64,000 nucleotides of DNA, from contig NC_059546.1 in assembly GCF_905220415.1 (NCBI RefSeq), positions 4,402,001 to 4,466,000 on the forward strand. The letters are read 5' to 3'. A program made the position numbers and the translations under genes. Under the pieces are notes generated by a model. That model saw only the letters and a program-made list of their open reading frames with translations, did not search any database and was not told the origin of the DNA. Positions 23,221 to 37,310 of this stretch are shown here, piece after piece. Source of the stretch: Colias croceus. Its lineage: Eukaryota > Arthropoda > Insecta > Lepidoptera > Pieridae. Every line of letters begins with the position of its first letter. Positions within the stretch are counted from its first letter, which is position 1.

Positions 23221-26200
23221 AGAACTACAGTAACGTTTTCATAGCGCAAGATGGAAGGCTAAATTTGTAATGTGCTTCTAATTGATAAGGTGCACTATAT
23301 CTGGTATTGCCATGATTTAAAAGCGCTTACAATCGACTCGCGATTTATTAACTGTCTGTGATGGTACTGTGTATGACTGGGAATTTTTTATCAGAGATTA
23401 TTTATGTTTCTGATTTACGATAATAGAATACGAAATGAGGTAAATACTTTTTGACCTCCAAATGAAAATTCATTACATGACGTAGGTAAAAAGTGACTTT
23501 AAAAGGATTTTAGCAGGCGTCTGATAAAATATGATAAAAATAAATGCTTTATGGGGACAGTTGCTTCACCGGTTTAGCCAATCATTCTCCTTATTCCTCA
23601 TTCGCCATTTTTGTAGGTGTGAGAGGGATGCTTGAAGATGTATTGCGTATTATTCACGTCTGCGGACCCGTTTATCATCGCAGTTTTTGGGTATTTTTTT
23701 TCCTGTTTGTTGTTTTGGGGTCTGCAGTTTTTTTACCTGAACTAGGCACAATTTCTTAAATGTGTCTCAAGATTTTAGGTAGGTACTTTAATTTTTCAAT
23801 GAAAAATAGCATCATTAATGAATAAACGCTCTTTATGATTTTATGATGACTTTTATATAAATGAACTTGTGATTACATAATATGTATACTAAACTTAAAA
23901 TGTGTACCTACTAGGTGTAGGTACCTACTCTTATTATTTTGAGTTGCTGATTTATAGGTCAGTTTTTTAATAGACATAATCAATATGAGATACTGTAAGT
24001 TATTTAATTAAGTAGGTATATGTTTTAACGTTCTTCATAACTGAAAGATGATAATCATTTCGTACAAACAACAATGTTGTATGAATAGGTTTCATTATTC
24101 TTATATTTTGATGAGCAATTTTTTATTGAATGTTTTAATAATACTAATGAGTAATGAGTATAGGCAAGAAACAACGCAACATGGTAGTTGTGCATTTGGT
24201 ATTAAAAACTAATAAAACTTACCTTACTTGTTTGCAACAAATATGTACTTTGAAGATTAGCGATAAATTTTTGTCGTGTTTTATTAGCATGAATATTTAC
24301 TTTGACACAAATTATATAAAGTTCTCTTTATTTAATATCCTTGCTTGAAGTGAATTGGGTTATTACTTTGAAAAAAAACTAGTATTAATAAAAGCGTAAA
24401 CTAAAATATTAAAAACGCGAAGTTGGCTCGCTGTCAGAGGCCGGTGCAGTGTTGTGCCATAAGGCTGTAAAGTTAACAGCTGCTGTAATATATTGGCTTT
24501 CAAAGTTAGCCCGGCAGCTTCCGACTATTTAGCTCTTTATAAATGCTCAGCGCTTACGATAAACTTTATAGATTTCCTAGCGGTACAAAATCTCTCTATA
24601 AACAATGGTCGAATAATTTTACGAAGTTTTCATTGTTTTTTTTTTCTTTTTAAATTTTTTTTTGTTGTTGCTTGAGTGAAAATTATTGAACGAATTTCTG
24701 GTAGGAGATACGTGATGATATAAATGTTATACTATACTTATAGTATCTAATACTTGTGAATTTCATACTAGAATTAATAAGTGGGTAATCATTGTTTTAG
24801 GTACCGTTCCTATACTGTTATTGTAACGGCAATTTGAGGGGTTTTTCCGAGAACAATATATAGAATTATAATAGGTATAAAAAGTTCATGACCCTTTGGC
24901 TAATTAGGTAGGTATAGTAATTAAAATAAAGGTGTTTACACACAAAAAGTAGAGTAGTGTTTTACGTGCTAGGTATCTAATATTATATATCCCAACATAA
25001 TCTATCTTTAACACCATTATCAATACACTCATGATAAACATTTCTCGATAACATGTGAAATTACCATAAAAACATCATTAATAATAATACGTTATAACTT
25101 ATATCATAAAGGTTAAGGTAACCAAGGGCGTCTGGCGACGAAGGTCGAAATGATAAGGTATATTAATTTCAGTATCTGGAGGTGTTACAAAGTAAACTTA
25201 CTGAAATTTATTATGTTTCGTGAGTATTAATATAGCTTTACATGTTTCTCTCATATATAATGGCTGCCAATACGTTAACTAGGCACATAAAGTATGAAAT
25301 AACATGTAGGTATACAATATCGATCCAATTTCTGTAATGTGGAAAAGATCCTGAAAGAACTAAGGCTTACGACTAATAGATAATAATTAATTATGTGACA
25401 AGGCTTTAAATAAATAAACAATAAATTTATTTTTCCAAATATTATGATACATAGAAATATTTCAGTTCTTCAAAATTATTTGATAACCATTAGTCTGATA
25501 GTAGGTAAACGAAGTATTCCTTCCTACATTGTAAGTATATAGTTAATGATAATATTGTCAAGACTCTACTAATACTATTTACTCATTATTTTTAAATTTT
25601 TTATTGTGCTCTACATTTATTCCAACCGATATTTTTATTGTTTACTATACATCTTTGAAATCATTAGTAACTAAATTATTATAAATTCAAAAGCCTATAA
25701 CACAATTATATTACAAATGCAAAGGTTTTTTATAGTTTTATTTATCTGTAATAAATATCTACGAAAAAACTTTATAAAGTGGCACATACATAAGTGTCAC
25801 GACAGGTGCGTTTTATATAACACATAAGAATTCAAGACTTCATACATTTTAATAAGTAAAAAATATAATGCCATGGATTATCGCTTACGAGACACACTTT
25901 ATTACTTACACCTAAGGTAATAAATATAGTTTTTACTCAAAACAGAGTTATGTGGCCGTTTTTTAAAAAGTTGAAGGTGCAACACAACTCATCGTTGACA
26001 ACATATTGCTTTTTCCAATTTTTTTTATTTCTTAATGCATACAAATGTATAATAATATGTTGTGTACAGGAGACTAGTTGCATCAAGTTTTTCTTTAAAT
26101 TATACGAATTTTCAATTATTACTTAGTAGTAATTCTATTTATGTAGATTATAACATAATGTCAAATTACCAAGCAGAGATAACTGGGTAGTCCAATGCTT

Positions 26201-27170
26201 ATAAAAGTAAACATTTAAATTAGAAAATCTAAAAATACAATAAATCGATTCCATAACGTACGAAATTAACAATAGGTACCTACTTCATTAATACAGTCCA
26301 TTTACATAATGCATAATTAGTGAGCTCAAAATGCTATCGGATGCCCAATGCCCATACAAAAACTAGTACCCAATGTTATTTCAAGAACGAAAACTCGACC
26401 TTTTAAGATCATAATTTATTATTTAGTCTATTCACAATGGAGTGTTCTTACTATGGAAGGTGATGGCGAAATATGGAGGTGTGTTTAAATTTATCTACAC
26501 ATCAATGGGATTCCAACATGCCCGGGTACAGCCGTTTATGGTTTGTTTAAACTTTAATTATAAGCAGTGTTTTTGTGAGAAGTGTCTCCGCATATAAGAA
26601 GTCGGTAGTGGCTATTTATGTAAGGCTATTATCTATTCAATATCGTCTTAATGTTTTTACCTTTATCTTAATGCTTGTGAAAGCTCGTAGCTACTTATTA
26701 TATGCACTTAGTATGTGTGCTACTATTCAGGTTCTAGTTATGTAATTTCACTTTTACTGATTGTGTATAAAATTATGAAAAAGCTTGTCTATTGTCATAA
26801 AAAGGGAAAAAGTGGGTACCTACTTGTAATTCATGTTATTATAAAAAGCAATATTGTAAAATTTTGATGTTTTGTTTATAAATAATATACGGTAGGCATT
26901 CGGACTAAGGTAGTGTTATTTATCTTCAACTATTAATAAGAAGAGTACCTATGTCCTAGAGCAAAGGTGGGGTACCATGTAGTCTGTCATAACAAAAATT
27001 TCTTCAAAAAAGTGGCCAGTAATTAATGTATCTGTTGTTTATTATCCAATGATACTAGTTTACCTTTTGTGTTGAGTATTAATTATAAATTGACTACTGT
27101 ACCGTGGATTGAATTCGCGATATTAATGGAACGAATGATTAAAATATTTTGCACGTTTCACTTCTTTTGA
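23221..27170. other. Long AT-rich stretch, no feature
   Basis: Mostly AT-rich DNA with TACCTA words. Slightly GC-richer bits are at 24420-24560 and 26400-26620. T-rich runs occur near 23690 and 24640. I see no gene, element end or repeat array. Confidence 0.45.
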
Positions 27171-29060
27171 GAAGGCCGACAGAGTGCCATAAGCCATTGT
27201 ATTTCACATAACCAGTCGTGCCGGGTCACTATAGAAGATGCGATTTATTGAGAAACTGTTCTGACCTCAATCTGTGATATACGCGCAAGATAGTAATTTA
27301 GGGTCATCAGAATAATTACTCGGTAAATATTTATGGATCGTAACCTTTATTTAATTGATTGTTACCTTCATTCAAGTCAATATCTGTCAATGTATTTTTA
27401 AGAAAAGTGCCAGTTTGGAGACAAATTGCAGTGGTAAGAATACAAAGTTGACTTTAATGACCACTACAATTCAGGCATATGCACAATTAATTCTTTATAC
27501 GGTTTTATGCCGAAGTCGAAAAAAAGCGTTAGTATGTAGAAAACAATAATTGACTAATTTCATTAATAAAGGTCATCGAATTCTATTCCTTAATTGGAAT
27601 GGTGTAATGTTTAAATTAGAAATTAATTCTCGAAATGGCCATGAAAATGCATTCTAACGCGCTTGCATTATTCATTGTCGATATTAACACATCACGGGCG
27701 GTGGAAGGCGCAAGCTTGAAGTATTTTATTGACATACATAATTTATGATATAAATTCTTAGGTTGCTGAAATACATATCTATTATGTATTTGTGTGAAAT
27801 ACAGATTGTTCAGAATTTGCCGGAATTTGTAGTGTGAATTGGAGTGGTGTGCCATGTGGCTCTACAATTAATGATTCAAATATTATATTTTAGTATATTT
27901 TTTATTCCATTATGTTTTGTTATGCATTTCAGTAGTTTTTGTTGTTCTGTATTTTATCTTATAATTTTTATGCAGTATTTTTTAATTTAACGGACAGCAC
28001 TGCATATCTTAGACTTTAATTATGATACATATAATATATTCTCTACATTGATGTCCACACCGCTTCTTTAATCCACATCAAGTTTTTGAAAAGTAATAAT
28101 TTCAGATTTCGCTAACAAACACCCATCAATATTGTGTAACTGTATAAGTTATGTGACATTAACGTAAATGCGTATTATTTATACAAGTCTCTATGGAAAA
28201 GGCTTCGCCGCATGACGCTCGGATAAACTCACGGATGAATACATTTAAATAGTAAATGCGACACCAGTGGAGATTTAGTATCGAATAATGTAGCTCGTAC
28301 ATAAGTTCCATTACTCACGCCTATAACTCCTCCTGTCTTGTAAATAAGTTTCGTACGGACAAGTTTTAGAATTACGCCCGACGTTAGTTTGTGCACAAAA
28401 GGGTTTGTTAGTTATGAAAGACTACCCACGCGAACGACTCTGTATAATGTTTCGAAATAGCGTTAGATTTTTCTTTTTACCTACCAACTAGTAATCTACA
28501 AGTATAATGTTATTAACTCAGCATATTAATTCAAACGTTCTTTACATAGAGTGTTACTTTGTAATTAATGAGATGACAATATTGAAGGAATTTTCTTCAA
28601 AGCTTCGTCCACAAGAATTTGTTTTATTACAAACTGCACGTATCGTTATCGCGCAATCTCATCTCCCAATTCCTTTTGAGGTCGGCAGCTGATTCGCTAC
28701 TTTTTGCTGTATATGCTTATATAAGGATTGTGTTTACCATGGCGTACTTGTTTGTAAGTAAAAAGCTTTAAATGTAAAGAAGCGACACAAATACCAAATA
28801 GATGATCAGTGCTCTAAATTTAGGTGTAGGGATGTAATTACATGTATCGTAAAATCAGAAACAAAGGGTTTTCGCAGACTGTATATAATTCAACGCACGC
28901 CGCTCCTTTGTGCATGTCCTGAATTACACGAGTGATGCTTTGATCTGCCTTCCTTAAATGTTCATGACGTGCAGACGTCCATGCGTTTAATATGCAGCTT
29001 CATGAGTGGCGCAAGTGAAGAGAGAATCGTGGACTTATGCAATTACTGGCCCAGAGATTT
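27171..29060. other. Non-coding DNA with several GC-richer patches
   Basis: GC-richer, single-copy-looking patches at about 27170-27320, 27640-27860, 28180-28440, 28560-28690 and 28860-29060 alternate with AT-rich DNA. Their short frames (up to 79 codons) show no domain. The regular alternation resembles conserved non-coding elements, unproven. Confidence 0.35.
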
Positions 29061-30007
29061 TATTGAGTAGGTAGCTAGGTACTTATACTATTATTCTCAA
29101 AAGAGATCCAAATGATTTTTTATAGAGATTTTGTAATATGCAGGCTAAAATAATACCTAAGGGCAATTTCGTTGTGCATTACTTTAATTGAGTTCATTTT
29201 AGTAACTTGTAATATTTATTCAAATGTTGAGAAAAATAAAAACGGTAGATAATATTAAAATTGTTTGAATGACATTTTCTATTACCTACTTATATTTGAC
29301 TTTGTTTTTAATGCTGATACCCGCACTTGTTACACGCCATAATCTTTCTACGTTATCTTTACGTCTCTAGATAATGAAAGGGTATACCTACAAGTTAATG
29401 CTACAACTTTCCTGACGCTTGTATTTTCTGGAAGTAATACAATAAGTTGTGATAACCATCATAAATATTTGTCCCATGCTCTCTTGGGAATGACCGGAAT
29501 ATTGGTACAGTGCGCAGTGGTTTAAATAATACAAAAATAGAAAAAAATAGACCAGCGGACGAATCTGGATTTCAAAAATTCATCTATCCATCCATTCATT
29601 ATGAAAATAAATTGGAAAAAAAGATCAAAGACTTTACTTATCTATCTGTCGTACCTACATGTCTACAATGTAGACTCTACATATATACATACCTGGGAAC
29701 AAATACTGATTATAATTAATAATATTTATTTTAATTTAATTATAATACAATAAAGTGAACATCAAAATATTAGCAAATAAACTTGTACCACACGGCTGTA
29801 GTTCAAATGAAACTTTCGGAATTTATATACGTTCAGTGTGAACACGTGTTTCGCGTATATTCCGAAGCTTTTCCTCTACTCGAAGATGAAACTGAATTCA
29901 CACTTTCAATATGACATTACTAAGGATAACTAAGTGATATGTTTAGTATTCGCATACGATCAAAACACACCAATATTGTGTACAATGTACAAATAAAATA
30001 TGCTTAA
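29061..30007. other. AT-rich non-coding DNA
   Basis: A 69-codon frame (29510-29719) is lysine/isoleucine-rich with no motif and is treated as chance. Nothing else is seen. Confidence 0.45.
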
Positions 30008-30479
30008 TCTATACATATAATAAATCTGTAGAAGGGTCAATTCTGTACATTGAAAATATTGAAAAAATAACTAGCAGGGGGTGTTACTGGATCGATACCA
30101 AACCCAAATATGTGATTAAAAAAATTTTTGTCTGTCTGTCTGTCTGTCTGTCTGTATGTGAAGACATCACGTGAAAACTACCGGTTCGATTTCAATGAAA
30201 CTTGGTATAATTATACCTTATTATCCTGGGCGTAAAATAGGATACTTTTTATCCTGGAAAAATACGTAGAAAAAAATTAATCTCAATTTTTCAGTTATCC
30301 ATAGACGTTGTTCTGTAGTAGGTACCGCGAACACACGTTGCGTATTATTATAGACCTAGCCGTATTTGGGTCCAATAGATATTTATAAGATGTCATTGTC
30401 CGAGTTACTCAAAATGGAGAAATAAACCATCCACGCAAAGACCGACATCCGCGCGGACGGAGTCGCGGGCGGAAGCTAG
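30008..30479 (+). mobile_element. Non-autonomous Helitron, 472 bp
   Basis: It starts TCTATACATATAATAAATCT after an A, then GTAGAAGGGTC. It ends GAGTCGCGGGCGGAAGCTAG before a T, with the GC-rich hairpin CCGCGCGGACGGAGTCGCGG just upstream. A TCTG microsatellite lies at about 30130-30155. The 5'-TC, hairpin and CTAG|T end identify a Helitron of a type common in Lepidoptera. It encodes nothing and shares only ends and layout with the shorter Helitrons here. Confidence 0.85.
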
Positions 30480-33185
30480 TATAATAATAAAACTCTACCA
30501 AGTTAGTAGGTGTAAAATGGAAATTCAATTAGGCAATAAATATACGATTTATGTGGACACCATATGTTTTAAAATTCAAATCACCTGTTCTAACTTATAA
30601 AATTGTGTAACCCGTAAAGCTTAATGTACCTATTTATTTATTCATGGTTTATACGTAAATGTTCGTGATGAAAAATGTTCGAGCTTTATATCACAAAAAT
30701 AGTTAAATAAGCAGTTGAAATGTAATTCACGTTGCAGGGTCACGATCTAAGAAAATAAGTGACTTATTTTTAAAATGTATCACCGTAGACGAGTTTTACT
30801 ATCGTCAATCTTACCTTGAAATGTGGTAGCCTAACAACGTGACGGAATTCTTATCATTTCTCTGTATTGAAGATCTAAAGGGTATATTTCTTGGGTGTTT
30901 TGTGACTGTCATCAAACATTTTTGCACTGAAATAAATATGCTACGATGTGTTGATCTTTAAAAAAATATTTGTCTTAAAAGCGTTTAAACAGTTGCCCTG
31001 AAATAAATATAGAGCTATATTTCAATAAAGAATGAATCTCTCTGATTTTCCTTGAAAGCTTTGCGAAAAATATTAGTTTTATATTAGCATAACAAAGACA
31101 TGAATCACAAGATTGATTATAGGTATCACGAATTTATGGTACTCTTAGCTGAGTGGCTTACGTTATCAATGATAATATTTCACTATAAGATATTACAAGT
31201 ATCTAAATGCTATAACTTTAAATCCGTCTAGGGCAGAGGTGATACAATTAGTTTCGCCTTAGTACATTAAATATTATCAAGATACGCCTATTGGTAGGCA
31301 AAGCCAGCTTTCAGTGTCTATAAATAATTATCTCATTTTCGCATCTAAGATAACTAGAGACTATTGTTTGTAATACAATATACACAAGTTATAAATTTAT
31401 AATTTCTTGATAATATATTATATTGATAATCCTCTTTATGAATTTTTATGTTTTAAATGTAGATACTGTATCTATTAGGTAATGCTAGTAGATAAAAAAA
31501 AAAAATATTTTTCTTAAATGTATTTTAAACAATCTATTTAAATGTACCAAATATAAGATGTAAATTAATTGAAAAATACAACTTTAATAACTGAAGCGCG
31601 CTACGTATTACATAAATAACTCTTTACACGCTCTAAGACGTTGGTGTGAGTTTCATGTAAGCCGCAAAGTGTATGTACATAGATCTGTATCAATGTAAAA
31701 ATGCATTCTAGTTAAATTACGAAGCTAAGCATCAATCAACCCATAAGTTTCAATTTGTGTCCACGTCCCTCGCAAACACGTCGACATACATCAGAGTTAG
31801 CGACTGAATCACAAACGTCCTGGCACTCAACTGCGATGCAACATTTTGTTGAATTTATTTTGTTTTATGACTGCAAATAAATTGCTACATCACACTACGC
31901 TTGGTGCTTATGTGCTTGCAGATCATATCTATTCAATTTATACAATAGTAACACTTTAGGTTGTACAACAAAAACTTGCAAATTAAAAACATTATTTTCG
32001 TGTAATTCACGTGAACTATTATAGTGTGAAAAACCCAGCTTTAGTTATTGTTTTCTGGATAATTGTAGGTACTAACTACTAACTTTAACTTCCATACGAG
32101 CAGCCATACAAAGTTTTCAAGTGGGTACTTTAAACGGTCTATACCTACTTTCGTTTAAGACACTCAAGTTTAATTAAACTTCTCCCTGGAGCATGCTGCA
32201 ATTACTCGGCCCGTGTAAATGCAAATAAGTTCCGAACAACCGTGTTGTTTATGTTGGTCAAAGGAAGCCTTTTCCAAAATATTTTGTAGTTGTGCAATAA
32301 CCCTTCACCCTTTTATGTAACCAGCAATATAAATGAAACACGGAGAGACACAGAGTTTAGTGTTTGGGGTTGGATATAGTGTTCTGTGTGTTCTGTGTTG
32401 GAGCATTTCCGAAAATTGTTAGTTGAACTCATTACGGGTGTCTCAAAAGTTTTAACTCATTCTATTTTAATTAGCGGTTTCTATATAAACTATATCCTTG
32501 AAGTGTTCTATTGTATTCACTTTTGATATGAATTAAATAGATTTTTAGAGAAACAATGCGCTATAAGTTTGGTACTTGTTACATTTTACAAATATGGAGT
32601 ATGTAGAGACTTACTTAAATGCCATAAAATTTATAATAATCACGCTACAGTTAAAATTGAAATTCATAAAGATTTGCGATTCCATGAAACCAGTTAATCA
32701 ATTATCGCACAAATATTTCACACCATTTAATTGATTTAATTGATTTCACACCATATATAATTTGGTATTTTCAGAAATAATATTCCTTTGGCTAAAGCTT
32801 CATTATTTTTGAATGTGCAAAACGCATACGTAATTGATGGTAACGCAGGATTTACGTATTTTTTATGCGAAAACATACACACTTATTTATACGGCCCGTG
32901 ACTGTATTTATGTTTTCCTTTTTAAAACGACAATAACATATTGCCTTTGAATCATTTGTTTTGTTTAAACCATTCTTAAATTCGTACTTAATTTATCATA
33001 ATGCAATTCTTACAGCATTTATTTACCTATCGGATAACGTATATTACAGAGAGAAATATGCGTTATATAAAAGTAAATTTGTAATTAACGTAGGTACCAT
33101 ATAATCTTAAACGCACACATTATATGTGACGATATTCATTTTAATGTCTTTATAAAAGGATATAAGTAGGTAGGTATTCCAAATA
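30480..33185. other. AT-rich DNA with modest GC patches and a short direct repeat
   Basis: GC-richer patches occur at 31600-31830 and 32170-32290; the latter includes a POU-type octamer ATGCAAAT (32219-32226). ATTTCACACCAT is repeated 28 bp apart (32715-32726, 32743-32754) with a doubled TTTAATTGA between. No gene is seen. Confidence 0.4.
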
Positions 33186-34600
33186 AAACACATCAGTCGG
33201 CAGTGTTTGACGTACAGCTTCCATTAGTGCGATGCCCGTTACCAAGGAGACGTGATTAATAAAAAACAGTTCAAGAACCTCAAGGCTAAGAGCTCACTGA
33301 TCAAAAAGGCATACTTTAGCCACACCACTGTGCAATCCATAACGCTCGAGATAGCAAGTCGATGCCTCATTTACATTCGCAGCGAGTTCACTCGCTTATC
33401 AGGACAATAAATAAATAAGATCGTGGTAATTACGTTGTCGATTTCGTGAAAAATGGTGCTTAGGTGCGCAGTTACAATAATTTGAATGGCTACAACATTA
33501 TGACGCCTCGTTATACCTCTCAGTTTTGTTTGTTTTTCAAATTTTTTCAAATACATCTTGACATTTTTATGCTCGTTTATTTAAAAGGATATGCTTGGTT
33601 TTTGCTTTATTTTTAAATTGATTGTTTTTTTTAACATAAAGGTAATTTTATGATATTATATTTTGAATCATTAAAATACATGTGCGATCGATTTAATGAC
33701 TACCTACATAAAATAAGTTAAGATTTAACAAACATCATGAAAAACTTTAATAGAGTAACTGGGCCCAGTTAATGGTATCGTTCAAACTGCACGCAGTACC
33801 ATCTCGATCTGCGCACCATATTTCAATTTGAGCATCACGCATTAATGCCTGTAGGAAAAATATCGAATGCAAGAGTCGTAAATATGCTCGTAGCGGGTGC
33901 AAAACACATATACCCTCACTGCGCCGCCAATTAGTGCTGAATACACAAGTGTTCGTGTTACTTATATTTTCCTTTAATAAGACGTAGCTACTTCTAAACA
34001 AAACGTATGTTTCTGTTATTGCAATTTATCGAGTATTCGTTTCATACTTCAGTAATTTCTACGTCTATATGATTTTACAACTTGATTAATGATTACATTC
34101 GTTACAAATTTGTAGGTGTTATTTTAGATCAACACATATTTTATAATAAATTTACGATTACTCGATCAGGCGAATCAAATGGGTGTTTTATTGTCAATTA
34201 TACATTGAAATAAGCTGCACAATAGCCGGTTGCAGTATCACATCAATAAAACCAACTGAAATTATTAGAATTCCACAAAACATAATCAGGACAGGCTTAT
34301 GAAAATCACGAGCCAGTAATAAATAGCAGGACATTGCGTTTGCACCGAGGCTGCCGCATTTCGTTATATTTCGCAAATTGAATACGCGGTCACCACAATT
34401 TACAACCACCACTATCAAGCGACTGGTATATTTTTAATTATTTGATCAGCCGGCTCTGATAAATCAAGCGGAATTGGTATCTGTAACTTTGTAATTAGTT
34501 TATTTCATTTCGCGCACGCCCTGAAGTAATTTTCATGAATTTTAATTTAATACCCGCTTCGAGGCGTCACTTTAAGAGGGCACTTTATGAAGATTAAAGC
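33186..34600. other. GC-richer patches, including a stop-free stretch without a start
   Basis: 33190-33410 is GC-richer and its plus strand is open for 60 codons from 33228 to a TAA at 33408, with no ATG. The peptide is lysine-rich in its first half and I recognise nothing. A TTCCATTAG just before it could pass for a splice acceptor. Further patches at 33760-33950 and 34220-34600 have short reverse frames without domains. I call no exon here. Confidence 0.3.
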
Positions 34601-35426
34601 GTTTTAAAAATGTTAATTCTTTAATGAGTTTCAATGAGGGGATTAAATGAAAGTATTTTTCAGTGATTGTGACTCTTAAAGGGTTATTCTCCGACTCTCA
34701 TTTTTTATTTAATATAAGCTTAAGCGAACTTTTTATTTGATTTCGGATTATTGTCACACATTTGAGTGTTTCTATCATTTAATTAATTTTTAGTCAGATA
34801 TTATCTATTAGTTTATAAGATTATCTTTTCTGTAATGAAGGGAATTATCATAAAATAGAATATAATATATTATATACGAAATTGTTTATAATCTCCCAAC
34901 TAATTGATGTGACATAGAACGGATAAGCTTAAATTATTATAGATTAAATACATACATTAGATTCTATTATCACTTCGGATCCGATATCTACATGTTTTGC
35001 CCAAACTCGGAGTAATTTATCATCATACATATAGCTCTTAATGAGGCGGTAAGGCAGTTTGCTTGGAGAAAAACATGAAAACCGAACATTCCTCGCTTGC
35101 TGAATATACATTAGGAAATCATTTACTTTAGTTTATTAATCACTAAGATAGATTTATTGCGATTTCTTGTATTCCTTAAAATGTCCACTTAATAAATTAA
35201 GAGCTCTTGAGATAATATTTTATTAATGGATGCAAAAATTCGTGTAACCGTTAATAAAAAATCAGTACCTGGTATAAAATTACGGAATTCAGTTAATATG
35301 AAGCTCGACAGATAATAAATACCGTTGTTTTAGAGCCTTTTGCTATCGACCAAGACTGTATTAATTGTTATTTAGGTACTGATTCATGTTTGTAACGTAG
35401 TTACGGTAGTAAGTAGGTACTTACTT
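34601..35426. other. AT-rich non-coding DNA
   Basis: No feature seen. Confidence 0.45.
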
Positions 35427-35476
35427 ATGAATCATTTAACATTGGGTATAGGTATACCCAATGTTAAATGATTCAT
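35427..35476. repeat. Perfect palindrome with 24-bp arms and 2-bp centre
   Basis: The left arm (35427-35450) begins ATGAATCATTTAAC and the right arm (35453-35476) is its exact reverse complement, around a GG at 35451-35452. Just before it (35411-35426) lies a smaller near-palindrome AAGTAGGTACTTACTT. A perfect 24-bp arm is far beyond chance in 64 kb. It could come from a recent inverted duplication, a palindromic insertion, or an assembly or replication artefact. Confidence 0.9.
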
Positions 35477-36830
35477 CTGACATCATTTGGTGTAAATATA
35501 TAACAATTATTATTTTATTGATTATTTTTAATTAATTATTATCTCTTCCGCACATTTACAAATCACTCAAAACTTTAACAAACTACCGACTTATACTTAG
35601 TACTAACTAAAGTCAATATATTTTTAAACGTTTAAGCTTTAAAGATATAGCCCAAAGAAAGAGATCTTCAAGACCTTATAGCACATAATATAAATACCAG
35701 CAATTTAAAAGAATGCCATTATACATAAAAAACATGCCAATAAAATTAATTTAGAATATAAAAACGGCAATTTTCATATAATTGGCTGTATCTTAATGAT
35801 TAAGTGTCAAATCTCACGCTGTGCGCTAACTTATTGTTAAAATAACAAATCTAAATATAAAAGGGAATTTTCATTATAATTATGTGACTACATTATTATT
35901 TTAAGAATTATTTATTACTGAGAGTACTTTATGTGCTGATTTACAAAATGTGTTGCTTCATAAGAAGAACAATTGTTTCATTCAATTGCCGATAAGGATT
36001 TTTATATTATTAACGAAGAACTGCAAAAAATCTCTGTTTTAAGATTTAGTACAATTATAACATTACTCATTCGAAAATTTGAAACACCTTTTCCGGAGAT
36101 TTACCCAAAATATCAATTTATTCATACATTTTGTTGGTATAATTTTAATATAGCTAAATGTATCTAATTAATAATAATCACATAAATTCAAACAGATAAC
36201 AGAAATGTAATACAGGCTACTTAAGTGGAAACTAATATAACACTTAACCTACTAATACTAGATATTAAAAGTCTATAGGGATGTTCATGACAGGTTATAT
36301 AATGATAAAGTATATTATCGTAAGTATGAATTGGGTTTTCAATTTTGTAATCTTAGGTTTTAATTTTTAAATGTTAAAGCTTTAATATCCATATAAAGGG
36401 TGTAAGTTCTTTTACTTTTTATCAGAACAGTCTGGCGAGATTACAGTTTTTATACAAACAATAAGTGTAACTGTGTAAGTACCTGTTTTTATGTATTTCA
36501 AGCGTCATTTAATTATTTTTCTTACAATAAATCTGCTCTTTTATTTACAAAGTCTATAGAATAAAGTACCTATCTGTTTTGACCATAATATTATGATATT
36601 ATATAAAACATACCATCTCAAATGAAATTCAAATAGTTTCATTACCAATTTAGCAGTTTATCTTCAAGCTATAACATACTGACAAAGATTTAGACGAAAT
36701 AAAAAAAAATCATAACCAATAGTTTATCAAGCTTTATCCTAAGATAACCAATTAAATCGTTCATCTTAAAGCTATATCCAGATTTAGTATATGATATTAT
36801 AAAACATAAGTACCTATCTAGACAAACACT
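35477..36830. other. AT-rich non-coding DNA
   Basis: No gene or element seen; a 64-codon frame at 35973-36167 is AT-rich with no motif. Confidence 0.45.
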
Positions 36831-37000
36831 CGATGTAACCCTCGCGTGCCGCTGACACGGAGGACATGAACAAAGCGAGTAATGGCCCGGAAGTATCGGG
36901 ACCTCTCATTCCGTTCCTCTCCGCTAGTTCCGCTCATTATCCGACATTCGGAATGTTCCTTTGTTGCTCTTAGTGGCTTTATTTACTCGAACAATTGTGT
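36831..37000. promoter_or_regulatory. GC/CpG-richer patch
   Basis: A compact patch, for example CTCGCGTGCCGCTGACACGG near 36841 and CCCGGAAGTATCGGGACC near 36885, stands out in AT-rich DNA. It has no open frame of note and is a candidate conserved non-coding element. Confidence 0.3.
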
Positions 37001-37141
37001 GCCGATGTGTTTTATATAGAATGGAATGGGGTGGAGTGAAAATTATAATTTTTGTCTATTGACGGGTTGATATATGTCTCTATTTATTTTCTCGAGGTAT
37101 GTGTTGTCGATGTACTTTAAAGCGTATTATTTTATAAGGTA

Positions 37142-37310
37142 CTAGCGGTCCGCCCCGGCTTCGCCCGTGGTACATGTTTACGTTTTCTCTACATAAGAAC
37201 CATCCTCGTACTTCAAGGAATATAATAAAAAAAGAATTATCGAAATCGGTTCAGCCGTTCTCGAGTTATGGAATTACAACGAAAAGTGGCATTGATTTTT
37301 ATATATATGA
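37142..37310 (-). mobile_element. Short non-autonomous Helitron (169 bp), copy 2
   Basis: Same family and same orientation as 15579-15747. It starts (reverse strand) TCATATATATAAAAATCAAT and ends in the GC hairpin plus CGCTAG before T. Only four substitutions separate the copies by eye, two near the CTAG side and two at the TC end. The near-identity points to recent, related transposition. Confidence 0.87.
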
